Source: Malania oleifera (lineage: Eukaryota > Streptophyta > Magnoliopsida > Santalales > Ximeniaceae). From it: 64,000 nucleotides of DNA. Position 1 is the first letter of the stretch. Each line of letters starts with the position of its first letter. Under the pieces are notes generated by a model that ran no database searches, had not been told where the DNA came from, and saw nothing but the letters and a program-made list of their open reading frames with translations. The translations under genes and the position numbers were made by a program. Below are positions 10,744 through 22,800 of this stretch, piece after piece. The DNA is taken from contig NC_080427.1 in NCBI RefSeq assembly GCF_029873635.1, forward strand, positions 69,198,348-69,262,347, given 5' to 3'.

Positions 10744-13700
10744 GACAACCTAATCTTTATTTGGGACATTTTATATGAGAATCAAAATCCAAAATTCCAC
10801 CTAAATATCCTCGGTATCGAATGATATGCATCAAATGTAAACAAATTGGTCATATCCAGTTTGACTGTCCACTTAGAAATAAGCATGTAAGAATTAGAAA
10901 GGGTTGGAGAGTCAAAGGTGATCCAGGAACTAACCCTTGTGGACCTAACAAAATTTGGGGACCAGCATTAGTCACTTTGTTTTTCTTGCAGGTGTGCTTG
11001 AGATCGCCTTCCTCTAAGGACAAGTGGTACCTGGATAGCGGGTATTCACGGCATATGACTAACGACAAGGTTAAGTTTGCATCCATCACTCCCAAGGATG
11101 GAGGATATGTGACATTCAGCGACAATGCAAAGGGGCAAATCATCAGTGTAGGTAAGGTTGGTAAGGAACCTTCCTTGGTTATTGATAATGTACTGCTTGT
11201 TGATGGTTTGAAACATAATATGTTGAGTATTAGCCAATTATGTGATAAAGGCTATAAAGTGTCTTTTGAAAATGATAAATGCATTGTTGAGAGTAAATTT
11301 GATAACAAACTACTTTTTACTATTGAATGTCATGAAAATATGTGTACAACTAGTTTTGATAACTTAGCATTTCAACAAGTTACATGTTTTTCTGCAATAA
11401 ATGAAGCTAGCTGGTTATGGCATAGACGTTTAGGACATACTAGTATGGATTTTTTATCAAAACTTGTGAAAAAGGATTTATTTAAAGGCTCACCTAAAAC
11501 ACATTTTGTAAAAGATAAAATTTGTGATGCATGTCATATGGGTAAGCAAACAAAATCAAATTTTAAGAAAAAGAAATTCATATCTACCACTAGACCACTT
11601 GAAATGCTACACTTAGATTTATTTGGTCCTAATCAAGTTCAAAGTCTAGGTGGAAAATTGTATACCTTTGTTATTGTGGATGATTTTTCTAGGTTCACAT
11701 GGGTGCTGTTTCTTTCTCATAAAAATGAATCATGTGAACAATTTACTAAATTATGTAAAAGAATTCAGAATGAAAAAAGGCTACAAAATCACACACATAA
11801 GAAGTGATAAGGGAACTGAATTCAAAAATGATGGGATAGAAAACTATTGTGACCTAGAGGACATTTCATATAATTTTTCTGAATCTAGGACCCCACAATA
11901 AAACAGTGTTGTAGAAAGAAAGAATAGGTCACTATAGGAAATGGGTAGGACTATGCTGAATGAACATAAATTACCTAAATATTTTTAGGCCGAGGCTATA
12001 AGTACTGCATGTTATGTCATGAATAGAGTATTAATCAGACCTTCACTTAATAACACTCCATATGAATTGTGGAACAACCATAGACCTAATATTTCTTATT
12101 TTTCATGTTTTTGGTTGTAAATGCTTTGTACTTAGAGATAATGAACATCTAGGGAAATTTGACTCTAAATTTGATGAAAGTATTTTCCTAAGTTATTCAC
12201 TTAATAGTAAAGCATATAGAGTTTTCAATAAACGAACACTAACTGTTATTGAATCCATTCATGTTGTGTTTGATGAATCTAATCCATTTTCTAAAAGAGA
12301 TGATGAATATGATATTGATATTAGAAAAGGTTTAGATAAGCTATCTATTGAAAATAATGTGGACATCAATTCAGAAGCAAATGATAAATCAATTGAAATT
12401 GATAAAGTTGAAACCTAGGGATTGGAAATACATTAGGAACCATTCTTTAGATCAAATTATAGGCGAACCTTCATATGGTGTAGCCACACGATCTTCCTTA
12501 AGAAACCTAGTTAACCATTTTGCTTTCTTATCTCAAGAGGAGTCCAAAAATATTAAGGAAGCCATAGAAGATAAGTCTTGGGTGATGTCTATGCAAGAAG
12601 AGCTTAACCAATTTGAAAGAAGTAAAGTAGGGACCCTAGTTCCTAGGCCTAATGATCATACAATTATTGGAACTAAGTGCGTATATAGAAATAAGAAGGA
12701 TGAGAATGGGGTAGTAACCAAAAATAAAGTTAGACTAGTTGCCCAGGGATATAATCAGGAAGAGGAGATAGATTTTGATGAAACCTATGCTCCTGTAGCT
12801 AGAATGGAAGTCATTCATATGTTTCTTACTTATGCCCCTTTTAAGAACTTTAAATTGTATCAAATGGATGTCAAAAGTGCATTTCTTAATGGCTACATTA
12901 ATGAAGAAGTGTATGTAGAACAACCACTCGATTTTAAAAATCATAAATATCTTGATCATCTATGCCGTTTTTCTAAAGCCTTGTATGGATTGAAACAAGC
13001 TCCTAGAGCTTGGGGTATGAGAGGCTTAGTAGTTTTCTATTAGAAAATGGGTTTACCCATGGCAAAATTGGCACTACACATTTCATCAAATCTAAAGATG
13101 ATGATATGTTCCTTGTTCAAATTTATGTTGATGATATTATTTTTGGAGCAACTAATGATGATTTGTGTAATGAGTTTTCCAAATGCATGCAAAGTGAATT
13201 TGAAATGAGCATGATGGGTGAACTGTGTTTTTTCTTAGGACTACAAATTAAACAGGCTAAATATGGGACTTTCATTTGCCAATCTAAATATGTTAGGGAC
13301 TTGCTAAAGAGATTTGATATGGAAGATGATAAAATTCTTAGCACTCCTATAAGTTCTTCCATCAAACTTGATAACGATGAGCAAGGAATCCCTGTAGATG
13401 TGAAATTATATCGTGGCATGATTGGTAGTCTCCTATTCCCCACAACTAGTAAACCTGATATCATGTTTAGTGTGTGCATGTGTGTTAGGTTTCAGGACAC
13501 TCCTAAGGAGTCTCATCTATTGGCAGTCAAACACATTCTTAGGTACCTAGTTGGAATTGTAGAATTAGGCTTATGGTACCCTAAGCATTCGACATTTGAG
13601 ATTGTTAGTTATACTGATGGAGACTTTGCCGATAGTAAGGTTGATAGGAAGAGTACTAGTGGGACTTGTCACTATTTAGGACAATCTTTGGTTTCTTGAT

Positions 13701-14076
13701 TTTCCAAGAAACAGAACTCAGTTGCCTTATCCATAGTCAAAGCAGAATATATTGCGGCTAGGAGTAGTTGTGTTCAAACGCTTTATATAAAACAACAACT
13801 TACAAATTTTGGATTGGTCTATGACACGGCTCCAGTTAAATGTGATAATACTAATGCAATTAATATTTCTAAAAATTTATCTCACATTCATGAACTAAAT
13901 ATATTGAAATTAGACATCATTTTCTTCGTGATCATGTGCAAAAAGGGGATGTGGCACTTGAGTTTGTGTGCACTAATGAGCAATGGGTTGATATTTTCAC
14001 CAAACCCCTTTCAGAAGATAGGTTCATACTAATTAGACGTGAGTTAGGTCTAATGCATAGTAAAGATGTCTTCTAG
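10706..14076 (+). pseudogene. Copia-1 pol (protease-integrase-RT-RNase H)
   Basis: A frameshift near 10706 moves the reading frame. A second zinc knuckle CIKCKQIGHIQFDC lies at 10824-10868. The protease motif WYLDSGYSRHMT is at 11028-11060. Gag-pre-integrase reads WLWHRRLGHTSMDF, and the integrase core has LHLDLFGP, VDDFSRFTWV and, after a frameshift near 11780, IRSDKGTEF and VERKNR. Reverse transcriptase (about 12540-13260) has [33 protein letters not shown] and the catalytic YVDDIIFG; a frame change occurs at the APRAW word. RNase H reads DRKSTSGTCHYLG with a TGA at 13697. The last frame ends at 14074-14076. Other stops fall at Gln or Trp sites (11899, 11935, 11986). The element cannot make functional enzymes. 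Confidence 0.9.
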
Positions 14077-14646
14077 ATTTGTGATAAAATGCACAAACTT
14101 AGGGGGAGCTTCTTGTCATATGAAAACATACAACTCTAAAATTTAAATCTATCATTGCATTATACTTTATGAGTTTGTATGTGTTTTGCAAATGCATGAC
14201 TATCATATCTCTTGCACGTTGATAGTTATATTTATGTTTTATGTCTTGATCATACTGGACTATTTGAGTTGGTAGTTGTGGATAAACTATTAATCTAAAA
14301 CTCAATCAGGTCATTTTTATATAGGTATTTTTTGGGAAAATACTCTATTTTCAAACGGCATGCTGCCAAAATTTCTAAAAACTTTCCTAAACATGCCTTG
14401 TATTTAAAATGATTCATACTCAATGTCTATGTCTATGTGCTTTATGTTTATCATAGCCCTTTTTGTTGTTGTCAAAAGGGGGAGAAGAGACAAAATTGGA
14501 TATATTTTAAAATTGAGTATATTTTTTAGAAATATTTGAACTTTAAATCTTTAAAAATTCTCAATAGTGCATATTGTCAGGGGGAGCCTTTCAAAGCTGT
14601 ACCCACTTTTGCATGGTGTATTTGTCATAATCAAAAAGGGGGAGAA
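14077..14646 (+). other. Copia-1 3' spacer with repeated G-tracts and polypurine tract
   Basis: A 570-bp non-coding spacer lies between pol and the LTR. It carries four purine tracts: AGGGGGAGC (14101), AAAAGGGGGAGAAG (14474), GGGGGAGCC (14580) and AAAAAGGGGGAGAAT (14633-14646). The last abuts the LTR and is the functional-type polypurine tract. The others could be earlier or accessory tracts. Copia-2 has the same layout. Confidence 0.75.
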
Positions 14647-16525
14647 TGTTGACCTTATTGGTCATACCTGATTTTGATTATGACAAATGTTCAGGTATTT
14701 AATGTCAATCAAGTTTGTGTGCAAGTTCATATTTGCAAGATCACTTGATGGCATGAGAAGACTTAAAGTCTAAAGACCTAGAAGATTTATTATTTTTGTA
14801 ATTTATTTTATGCTAATTCGGGTCTGTAATAGTAATATAGGAAAAGATCTGTAATAATCACTGCATATCATGCATGTACATGCAATAAGCTCAAAAGACC
14901 ATAGAAAGACCTTAGGTCCTTGCACATACACATAAGATGTCCCCAAAATCACATATATTATTAGGGGAATTAATTGAAGTAAAACTAGACTTATAGGGTA
15001 AAATCAGTGAGACTTCGGGCAACCAAATAGTTGTGTTCAAAACACTTAGGGTGCTGAACCATTGACTAGTCAAAAGTGTTGACTTTGTTTCGGGCAACCG
15101 AACCAAAAGGAACGTAGCGTCCCCGGTGAACCGAACCACAATTTTGACTTTTCCCACCAACTCGATAGCCTGAACTTTATGTTCAAAAATGCGTTGGGTT
15201 ACCGAACTCTGGACTAAGCAACCTTTGATCAGCAAACCGAACCCACGCTCAGACACCTAAACTTCAAAAATCAACTTTTTGTATTGTGTCTGTTCAGGCA
15301 ACCGAACCACAGGTCAAGAGCCCAAAACTCTCAAGTTGTTTTAATTTTTACCGTGATTATTTTAAGTTAAATAGGGTTAATTTTCTTAAATGGTTTTAAA
15401 ACAAATTTAATAATGCCCTACATATCCCCAATGGTTATAATTTTAACCTATTATATATATATGGGTTCATTTTCTTGGATTAGTAAGTGATTAGCCATTT
15501 GATTAGCAAAAAACTCTCTAAAAATTTTCAAATCCTATTTTCTCATACAAAGTCCATACACTATACTCTCATTCCTTTGAGATATCTAGCATTGTGAGTG
15601 TTTTATTCATTGTTCTATATTGATAGAAACCCTCATTTGTGTAGTGTTCACTTGATTTTTGGATTGATGGTTTAACTTGATTTTTTCCCCTGATTTTATT
15701 TAATAAATCTTTGGTTGGGAAAAATCTTATAGCTTTGTGGGTCTTCACAATATTATTGCAAGACTCATTAGGGCTTGTATTTTTGTGTGCAAAAATATTT
15801 TTACAAGCTGAGATCTGAATATCTCCTTGTGCTTTGATGTTGAGAAAACTTTTTTTGAGATATTCAAAATTTCTATTAGTTTGAATCTTTGAAACCCTAA
15901 GCTAAGATTGAAATTTTATCATTACTTAGTTTCAAAGAATTGCTTGTAGATACACTCTTGTGCTTGATTTTAGATAATCACTATTATGAGTGTTGATTGC
16001 ACGTATACACCATTCAGCTTATTGTTCTTACATTATTGGTGTGTTCTGATTATTACTGGTGCAAATATGCTTGATTAAGAAGCATTATATTTGTACCCAT
16101 CTTGTATTGAAATATTATTGTATTCCAAGCGTGGCCTGAGGGGGCATTAATCCAGTCGGAAAGGATTGGTTATGAAGGTTGAGGTCAGCCCTGTGTTAAT
16201 TGACCTGATTGTATTTAGGTGCTGCTCCACCCTTTAAGTGAGCGTATACTGTAATCTTTATGCTAGTGAGTCAAGGCAGGGACGTAGGTAGTTTGCTGAA
16301 CCTCGATAATATTTCTAGTGTTGTCTCTCTTTACTACTTTCCCTTGCATGTTTAATTAGATTACTTGTGCAGTTTAATTTTCGCCGAATATATATTGATT
16401 TATTTTATCCGTACTAGATTGACCTTAGGCTTTTGTAATACTGCTGCTAGGGGTTTAACCTTGGGAATTAATTTTTAAAATACCAATTCACCCCCCCCCC
16501 TCTTAGGATGACAGTAAAGCTAACA
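14647..16525 (+). repeat. Copia-1 3' LTR
   Basis: 1879 bp, starting TGTTGACCTTATTGG and ending AGCTAACA. It is followed directly by the AAAGT target duplication. It is about 50 bp shorter than the 5' LTR, partly by loss in the U3 motif array (15190-15240). Confidence 0.93.
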
Positions 16526-16935
16526 AAAGTAATAACAAAAGACATAAAGGTACGTGGTGTGGCAATGCCTACATCCACAAGAGCAATCAACAATCTTTCT
16601 TACTATCTTGTGTCAAAGACACGAACAACCATTCAAATACATCGTAAAAGACATATAAATAGAGTTCTCAGAGGCTTTCTCTCGAAGCACCAACCAACTT
16701 AACGTCCCTTATTGAAAATTTGAAAATATGTACTGGGTTCTTGAGCCAACTTGTCGACGGTTTGTGTCATATCGTTAATGGTTTCAGACAGAGAGCAAAA
16801 ACTCTCAAACACTACCCCAAACCATCGACGGTTAGAGGGCTACCGTTGATGGTTTCCCCTACTGCATCTTGATTTCCATCACGTTTTCCTTTTGTGCATG
16901 CCTTCCACTCTATATGTGAGTCACATATGACAACA
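16526..16935 (-). repeat. Copia-3 5' LTR, outer part
   Basis: This resumes the Copia-3 LTR after Copia-1 (AAAGT is the duplicated target). On the minus strand it starts TGTTGTCATATGTGAC at 16935. It has self-complementary ACCRTCGAYGGT motifs at 16750-16860 and a TATTTATATG promoter-like box near 16655. It is dated older than Copia-1 by nesting. Confidence 0.6.
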
Positions 16936-16943
16936 AATTTGTT

Positions 16944-17221
16944 TAACTGATTTCCTTTTGGTTTTTGCTTATGTTTTTTATTGTTTATCTTTTGTTTTGT
17001 TTTGTTTTATGGGTTTTGTTTTGTAGGTCTTGATTTGTTTCGTTTTGTTTGGACTTGTAACCCGGTTTTGGCTGGATGTTGGTGTTGTTCTTTGGGAGAT
17101 TTTTAACGGTTGTCTTTTGTTATCTCTTATTAATTGTCTTGTAACCACGATATTCCTCCGCCAAAAGTAAGGGGTTATCAATAAATAAATGGAGGTACCG
17201 CCCTTCTCTAAAAAAAAATAT
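16944..17221 (+). mobile_element. 5'-truncated LINE-like 3' end with poly(A) tail
   Basis: A 278-bp insert is flanked by near-perfect 19-bp duplications ATATGACAMCAAATTTGTT (16925-16943 and 17222-17240, one mismatch). It ends in AATAAATAAAT..CTAAAAAAAAATA. Long variable target duplications plus an A-tail are hallmarks of target-primed (LINE-driven) integration. The body is T/G-rich and contains the segment GTAACCACGATATTCCTCC (17141). No coding sequence is left. It could be an L1 3' UTR or another RNA copied in trans. Confidence 0.75.
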
Positions 17222-17240
17222 ATATGACACCAAATTTGTT

Positions 17241-17459
17241 ATGAGGCCCACTAATTATTTTTATTGCCAATTTTTTTTCATTGTTATTTAGTATGCAATT
17301 TTTTGTTAAGTTATTTTATCTTAAATACTTTGTTTTATTACATTTTTTCTTCACATTGTCTTTTTTTTTTTTTTTTTTTTTTCAATTTTGATTCTTAAGT
17401 AACAAAATGAGCCTAAAATGTTTGAGGGTTAAAATGACAAGAATATTTATATTAAGATA

Positions 17460-17504
<45 letters not shown>

Positions 17505-18439
17505 AAGCATGTACATGAGTAACACTTATAACTTTTATACTTATAACTTTTATATGTCTCTAGTTAGAATCTTAGGAGGGAGGAAAGAAGTAAAAAGTGC
17601 TATCTTGTAATAAATTAAAAAAAAGTAAATATAATTACTATGACTTTAATTACTATAATTACTATTTTTCTTTTTCCCTTCACCATTTCTCAGGAAAGAA
17701 AATGCTGACCCAGAAAGAAAATATATTCCCTCCTCTTGGGCTATTTCAACTACCAAATATGTGTGTTTTTCTTTCTTTTGTCCCATTATTTTCTATTTTT
17801 CTTTTATGTGATTTCCTTTCAACATTTTAATTTTTGAAAATAGTAATATACAGAAGATAGGATTCCAAAAAATATTTGACATACTATTAAGAGATTTTGT
17901 ATGCGAAATTTTTATCTTTTGTTTATTTAATTTTAGAAATGATAATAAATTAATTTTACTATGGTTAAAAATATATTTTGCAAAGAAAAAACTTTATACA
18001 TAATATTTTAATGCAATATTTGACGATAAAATAAAATATTAAATAATTACCTAGCTCATTAAAAACACAATGTCAAGAATAATAACTAAAATAAAATTAG
18101 AAGTTATTACATAATTCAAGCTAATTCAATGGCACAATTCTTTTTTGATAATAAACAACAACAACAACAATAACTACTAGTACTACTACTACCAACAATA
18201 ATAATAAGTGAGAATACTTTTGGATTTCAAAAAATATAGCAGGAGTCTTTTTGCCACTTCATAATTTTTTTGGTCATTCCTAAAGTTGAGAAGCCAACAC
18301 CCATATTTGAAAATGGGAATAGAACTGTCAATGTCGAACAATTTTGAGAAAATACTAAGCATTCCAATAAATAAAATTTCAATGATAAAATATAAACTAA
18401 ATATCGAAATACTTGAAATTGGTGGTGTTGCCGCTAAAA
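17241..18439. other. Intergenic, AT-rich, simple repeats
   Basis: No gene seen. It contains a T23 run (about 17361), (TA)n at 17464-17501 and short ACA/ACT/AAT triplet runs at 18158-18208. Short open frames have no recognisable content. Confidence 0.7.
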
Positions 18440-18712
18440 ATTGGTCTGATTCACTAGATCAATCATGATCTTGACTACCTACAAGAGACAAAGGAGAATA
18501 AGTCTTGGAGATCTCAAAGCATATTATGAGATATCACCCTATGATACTTAAGTTAGGAAAATTGGAAGGATGTGATGTGACAACTGTATGAAAATATATT
18601 GTTGTAAGATACCTTACCTCTTTTCAAAGTACCCATTTTGTAGTTGTTATGAGGTCTTTTTCCCATTAATTCCCCAATTTTTAAGAAGGGTTATAAGGGA
18701 ATTATGGTCTTT
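18440..18712 (+). repeat. Diverged direct repeat, copy 1
   Basis: It pairs with 21815-22068. Shared blocks include GATCAATCATGATCTTGA / GATCAATCGTGATCTTGA, GTATGAAAATATATTGTTGT / ATATGAAAATATATTGCTGT and CCCATTAATTCCCCAA. It also has the LTR-like phrase GATACTTAAGTTAGG. It may be one LTR of a very old non-coding element; no primer site or purine tract was found. Confidence 0.5.
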
Positions 18713-18778
18713 TATGTTGGGAGTTATAGAGTTTAGAATTATTTTTCTTGGCTTAAGAATAGTTGCAAAAGTTCATAT

Positions 18779-20714
18779 TGTTAGCTTTACTGTAATCCTA
18801 AGAGGGGAGGTGAATTGGTATTTTAAAATTTCTCCCCTAGGTCAATTAACCAACAGCAGTATTAGACAATCCTAGGGTCAATCTAGTGCAAATATAAAAT
18901 AAATCAATATATATGTTGAAATTAAATTACACAAGTAAGCTAATTATGCATGCAAGGTAAAGCAGGTAAGAAAGATAACACCTGATATGTTATCGAGGTT
19001 CGGCAAAATGCCTACATCCCCACCTTGGCTCACATGCACAAGGATTACACTAAGGTTCACTTCACAGGTGGAGTGGTACCGAAATACAATCAAGTCAAAT
19101 TAACACAGGGCTGACCTCAATCTTTACAACCAATTCTTCCGGGCTGGATCAATACCCCCTCGGGCCACACCTGGAATACAACTAATTTTCAATACAAGAT
19201 GTGTACAAAATATTTGCTTGTCAAACAAGCAGATTTGCACTAGTATTAATCAATGTACACCAATAATGTAAGAACAGTAAGCTCAGTGCTATATGTGTGC
19301 AATCAACACTCAAAGTAATGACTATATCCAATTAAGTACAAGAGTGTATCAACAAGCTAATCTTTGAAACTACGTATATATGTAAATCTCAATCACAGTT
19401 TACGGTTTCAAAGATTTTTACCAAGAGTATTCTAAATATCTTTAAAAAAAAATATTTTTTCAATATTTAAGCATAAGAGATATTCAAAAAATGAGTGTGT
19501 GAAAAGATTTTTGCACACTCAAAAATACAAACTCAATGAGTCTTGCAATAATGATGCAAAGACTCACTGGTTACAAGATTCCCACACACAAATTTATTAA
19601 ATAAAATCGGGGGAAAAACCTTATGCTCAACTCTCAATCCGAAAATCAATTATACAACACAATGGGAGTTTCTTAGCATATGAGAATAATGTATAAGCAC
19701 TCGAAGAACTCTCACAAGGATTGATTTTGCAAAGGAATGGTAGTATGTGAGGGTATAGGTTTTGTATTTGGAAAAAGTTCTTTAAAAAATACAGAAAATA
19801 TTTTTGCTAATCAAAGTGCTAATTGTCCCTTAATTGAGAAAATAAACTTGTATTTATAGACTTGCCTGAAATTATAACCGTTGGGGATACATAGGGAATT
19901 ATTAAATTTATTTTAAATGAGTTTAAGAAAATTAACCCAGTTTAACCCCAATTAACTTCGGTAAAAATTAGGCCAACTCGAGAGTTTTGGTCGACCGAGT
20001 CATAGGTTTGATCACCCAAACAGACACATCGGAAAAAGTAACTTTTCCTTGTTTGGGTGCTTGAATAAGGATTCAGTTTGTTGATCAAGGCGATTTTCCA
20101 ATTTGTCCGAGTTTCGGTCACTTGGTCTCAAATTCGATTTACTGAACTCACATGTTCGTTTGCCCAAGGGTGATTTGAACGCTAATATCCAAGTGCCTGA
20201 GTAGTTGGAAAAAGTTTGGGTAAATGTTTAGTTGACCGAAGATGGTAAAGTCTTTTTGATTTGGTCGCCCGAAGTTAGGTCAACATGCTAACTTTTCAAT
20301 GGTTCAGTCGACTGAGGTGTTTTGAACACTAAGATTCGGTCGCCCGAAGCCTTATAATTTTTATACCTTAAGTCCTGTTTCAATTCAATAGTTTCCCCTA
20401 ATAGTATATGTGATAATGAGAACTAACTTAAGTGTAAGTGCAAGGACCTAGGATCTTTATAAGGTCTTTGAGCTTATCGGTCCCTACATGCATGATGCAC
20501 ATCAATTATTACCGACCATTCCTACATAAAAATTACAAACTCGAATTGAACTTAATATAAATTACAACAAATGGATATACTGGGTCTTTATTCTTCAAGT
20601 CACCTCATGTCATCATATGATCTTGTTAATATGAACCTGTACACAAACTTGATAGATATTAAATAGCAAAATATTTATCATAATCAAAATAGGGTATGAC
20701 CTATAAGGTCAACA
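18779..20714 (-). mobile_element. Solo copia LTR (Copia-1-like)
   Basis: On the minus strand it starts TGTTGACCTTATAGGTCATA at 20714 and ends with the AATTCACC..AGGATTACAGTAAAGCTAACA-type terminus at 18779 (1936 bp). Its sequence follows the Copia-1 LTR along its length but is clearly diverged. A TCTATAAATACAAG box lies near 19860. No internal region is present, so it is the product of LTR-LTR recombination. The flanks CATAT (left) and CACAC (right, in a CA microsatellite) do not form a clean duplication, perhaps because the CA run has changed. Confidence 0.85.
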
Positions 20715-20867
20715 CACACACACACACACACAATTGGTGAACTAAGTAGGTCGTTGGTGAACTAAGCAAGTTATGCCTTATCTAAGTCAAGTAGATTTCA
20801 TCCAAACGGAGTAGGGTCATTTCTTTCTCTTTTAGCAAAGTGAGCTTTTGATTTATTTATACCCTCA

Positions 20868-21212
20868 CGAGCAGAGCTTATCTTTTGGGTTGACATTTTC
20901 TATATTTGTACCTCACTAGCAAAGCTCATCTTTTGGACTTTTTTCATGCCTCATGAGTAGAGCGCATCATATGGGCTATTTTCATATCTCATGAGTAAAA
21001 CTCATTATTTAGGCTTTTTTCGTGTCTCATAAGTAGTGTTCATCATTTGAACATTTTCGTGTCTCATAAGTAAAAATCGTCATTTAGGCTTTTTTTTTTT
21101 TTTGGTCTTATGAGCGATACTCATCATTTGAAATTTTTTCATACCTAATGAGCAATGCTCTTCATTTGAGTTTTTTCATACCTTATGATTAGTGCTTATC
21201 ATTTGAGCTTTC
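20868..21212. repeat. ~38-bp minisatellite (about nine units)
   Basis: Degenerate units follow CTCATGAGTARWGCTCATCA then TTTGGGCTTTTTTCATG. Clear unit starts are near 20868, 20910, 20950, 20988, 21026, 21062, 21103, 21146 and 21183. Each contains an ATGAGY..GCTCAT inverted half-repeat. No coding potential was seen. Confidence 0.75.
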
Positions 21213-22800
21213 CAACAAGTAAACCTATTTTGCCTATCAAATTAGTATTGCAACCTTTATTGGCTATTTTTGGAGTACACTCCCTATATTCAAATATTAA
21301 TAAAAATAAAATATCTCATTTATTATAATAAAGTTACATTGAGTTAATCTAATGTAGATTGATCAAAAACCTCCATTATTTTTTCTAGTTGATATATTTT
21401 TTTTCAAAATTTATCTTCAAATGCCAATAAACATGGTTTATCAATACAAATGCTATTGGCATCCTCAAGAACATGGTTCTTACTTACCAATTTGCAATAA
21501 TTTAAATCATTTCTCTATGCATTAGTGACTTACCGTTCGGTGACGTATCTAAAGAAAGAATTCTTAGATTATGTCTTGGATGATCCTTTTTTTTTTTTTT
21601 TTGTAGAAGCACTCCAAACATTTCTTCCATCTTTTCTTGGGAAGCTAAAAATTGCTCAATGAGATTGTTTGTCCCTGTGATGAGGCATTTAGGCTGCATT
21701 GATTGAATTTATAAAGGTGAGAGATCTTCTGGCCAATACGACATTTAGGATGGTTATAAGTTCAACCTTCCGATCTTCTCACAAATGATGTCAAATTGGT
21801 ACTACTAAATTTTCATTGGATTAATCAGATCAATCGTGATCTTGAACTCATTTGAAGAATGAAGAAAAAGAAGTTTGGACAACCCAGAGTGTAACCCGAA
21901 GGATTATTCCGATAGCTAAATTAGGGAAATTCAAATGACGTGATGTGATATCAATATGAAAATATATTGCTGTAAAATATCTTAACTCTTTCTTAAATAC
22001 CCGCCCCCTTTTTTAATTGTAATATGATCTTCCTCCCATTAATTCCCCAACCAAATAAGAGAGTTATGGTCTTAGTTATATTAAATTTATGGACTTTTAT
22101 TGGATATAAATTTAAACAAAATTTAGTATCATTTAATATTATGTAAAATTCATTTATATATAAATATAATTTCTAAAATCCAAGTTACAAACACAGGAGA
22201 GAATAAATTTGCAAATCCGACTCGGTCGCATTTCAAGCTACATGTTATCCTAATCCATAAAAATATAAAAATAAATTCTGAAATCAAAGTTACAAACACA
22301 AAAGTAGAGGAAATGAATTTCCAAATCCAATTGACAAAATTGGGCAGAGTCTGACGGAGCGAAGAAGATTAGATTGAAAAGGGAGGCATAATGACCAGAG
22401 GAGGGGAGCCAAAGTCCTGGCTGCCCACCTCCCTCGGTTCCCTCAAACCAAACAAGCTAGAAGTGATCTAGCACCCCAATTCCATGTTTGGGTGCGCCCA
22501 AGCCCATTCAATTCACAAGTACTCGCCCATTCCTTTCTCTCGACGAAGCCTCTTAGACTGCTTGGGCAGCAGCAGCTCCTCATGCACACCCCTCCTTCGA
22601 TGTAGGCTTGGAATATTTCTCCCCTCCCCTCCCCTGAAATCTATCTACGCAATGATCCATGACTCCATCAACCCATCTCTGATCCTGCTCAACTCCAAAT
22701 CCCAACAGCATTCCCTTCCATTGCCCGCTTCTCTCTCCCTCTCCCACTCCCTCTCCCTCTCTCTCTCTCCGCCATGCCATTTAGCTTTTTGTTTTTGGCT
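21213..22800. other. Intergenic region upstream of the host gene
   Basis: No gene supported. It includes the second diverged direct repeat (21815-22068), AT-rich DNA to 22330, then C-rich DNA approaching the host promoter (22470-22770). The longest frame there (22484-22825) is mostly Ser/Leu/Pro from CT-rich sequence and is not a convincing gene. Confidence 0.6.
21815..22068 (+). repeat. Diverged direct repeat, copy 2
   Basis: Partner of 18440-18712; see that entry. The pair encloses the solo LTR and the minisatellite. Confidence 0.5.

Larger units (their letters stand above)
7316..16525 (+). mobile_element. Copia-1: full-length Ty1/copia element (SIRE/Maximus-like)
   Basis: Seen: LTRs at 7316-9245 and 14647-16525 both start TGTTGACYTTATTGG and end GCTAACA. 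A 5-bp target duplication AAAGT lies at 7311-7315 and 16526-16530. A primer site follows the first LTR and a purine tract precedes the second. Internal order is gag, protease, integrase, reverse transcriptase, RNase H, as in copia. Long LTRs, two zinc knuckles and a G-tract-rich spacer after pol suggest the SIRE/Maximus lineage (inference). All frames carry stops and shifts, so the element is defective. It sits inside the Copia-3 LTR and is therefore younger than Copia-3. Confidence 0.93.
5853..16935 (-). mobile_element. Copia-3: old copia remnant, split and truncated
   Basis: The minus-strand order is LTR (16935 to 16526, then 7315 to 7215), primer site, gag from 7190, protease and the start of the gag-pre-integrase domain, ending at 5853 where the TR-GAG-like element cuts in. 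Copia-1 lies inside the LTR. The joined LTR would be about 510 bp and begins TGTTGTCATATG. Reverse transcriptase and integrase are not in the window; they may lie left of position 1. The conserved protein words resemble the Tnt1-94-like group. Confidence 0.75.

Noticed and set aside
18774-20719. Target duplication for the minus-strand solo LTR
   Set aside because: CATAT and CACAC do not match, and the right flank lies in a CA microsatellite, so no duplication is claimed.
20868-21212. CRISPR-like array
   Set aside because: Units are contiguous, degenerate and without unique spacers, in a plant nuclear context; it is a minisatellite.
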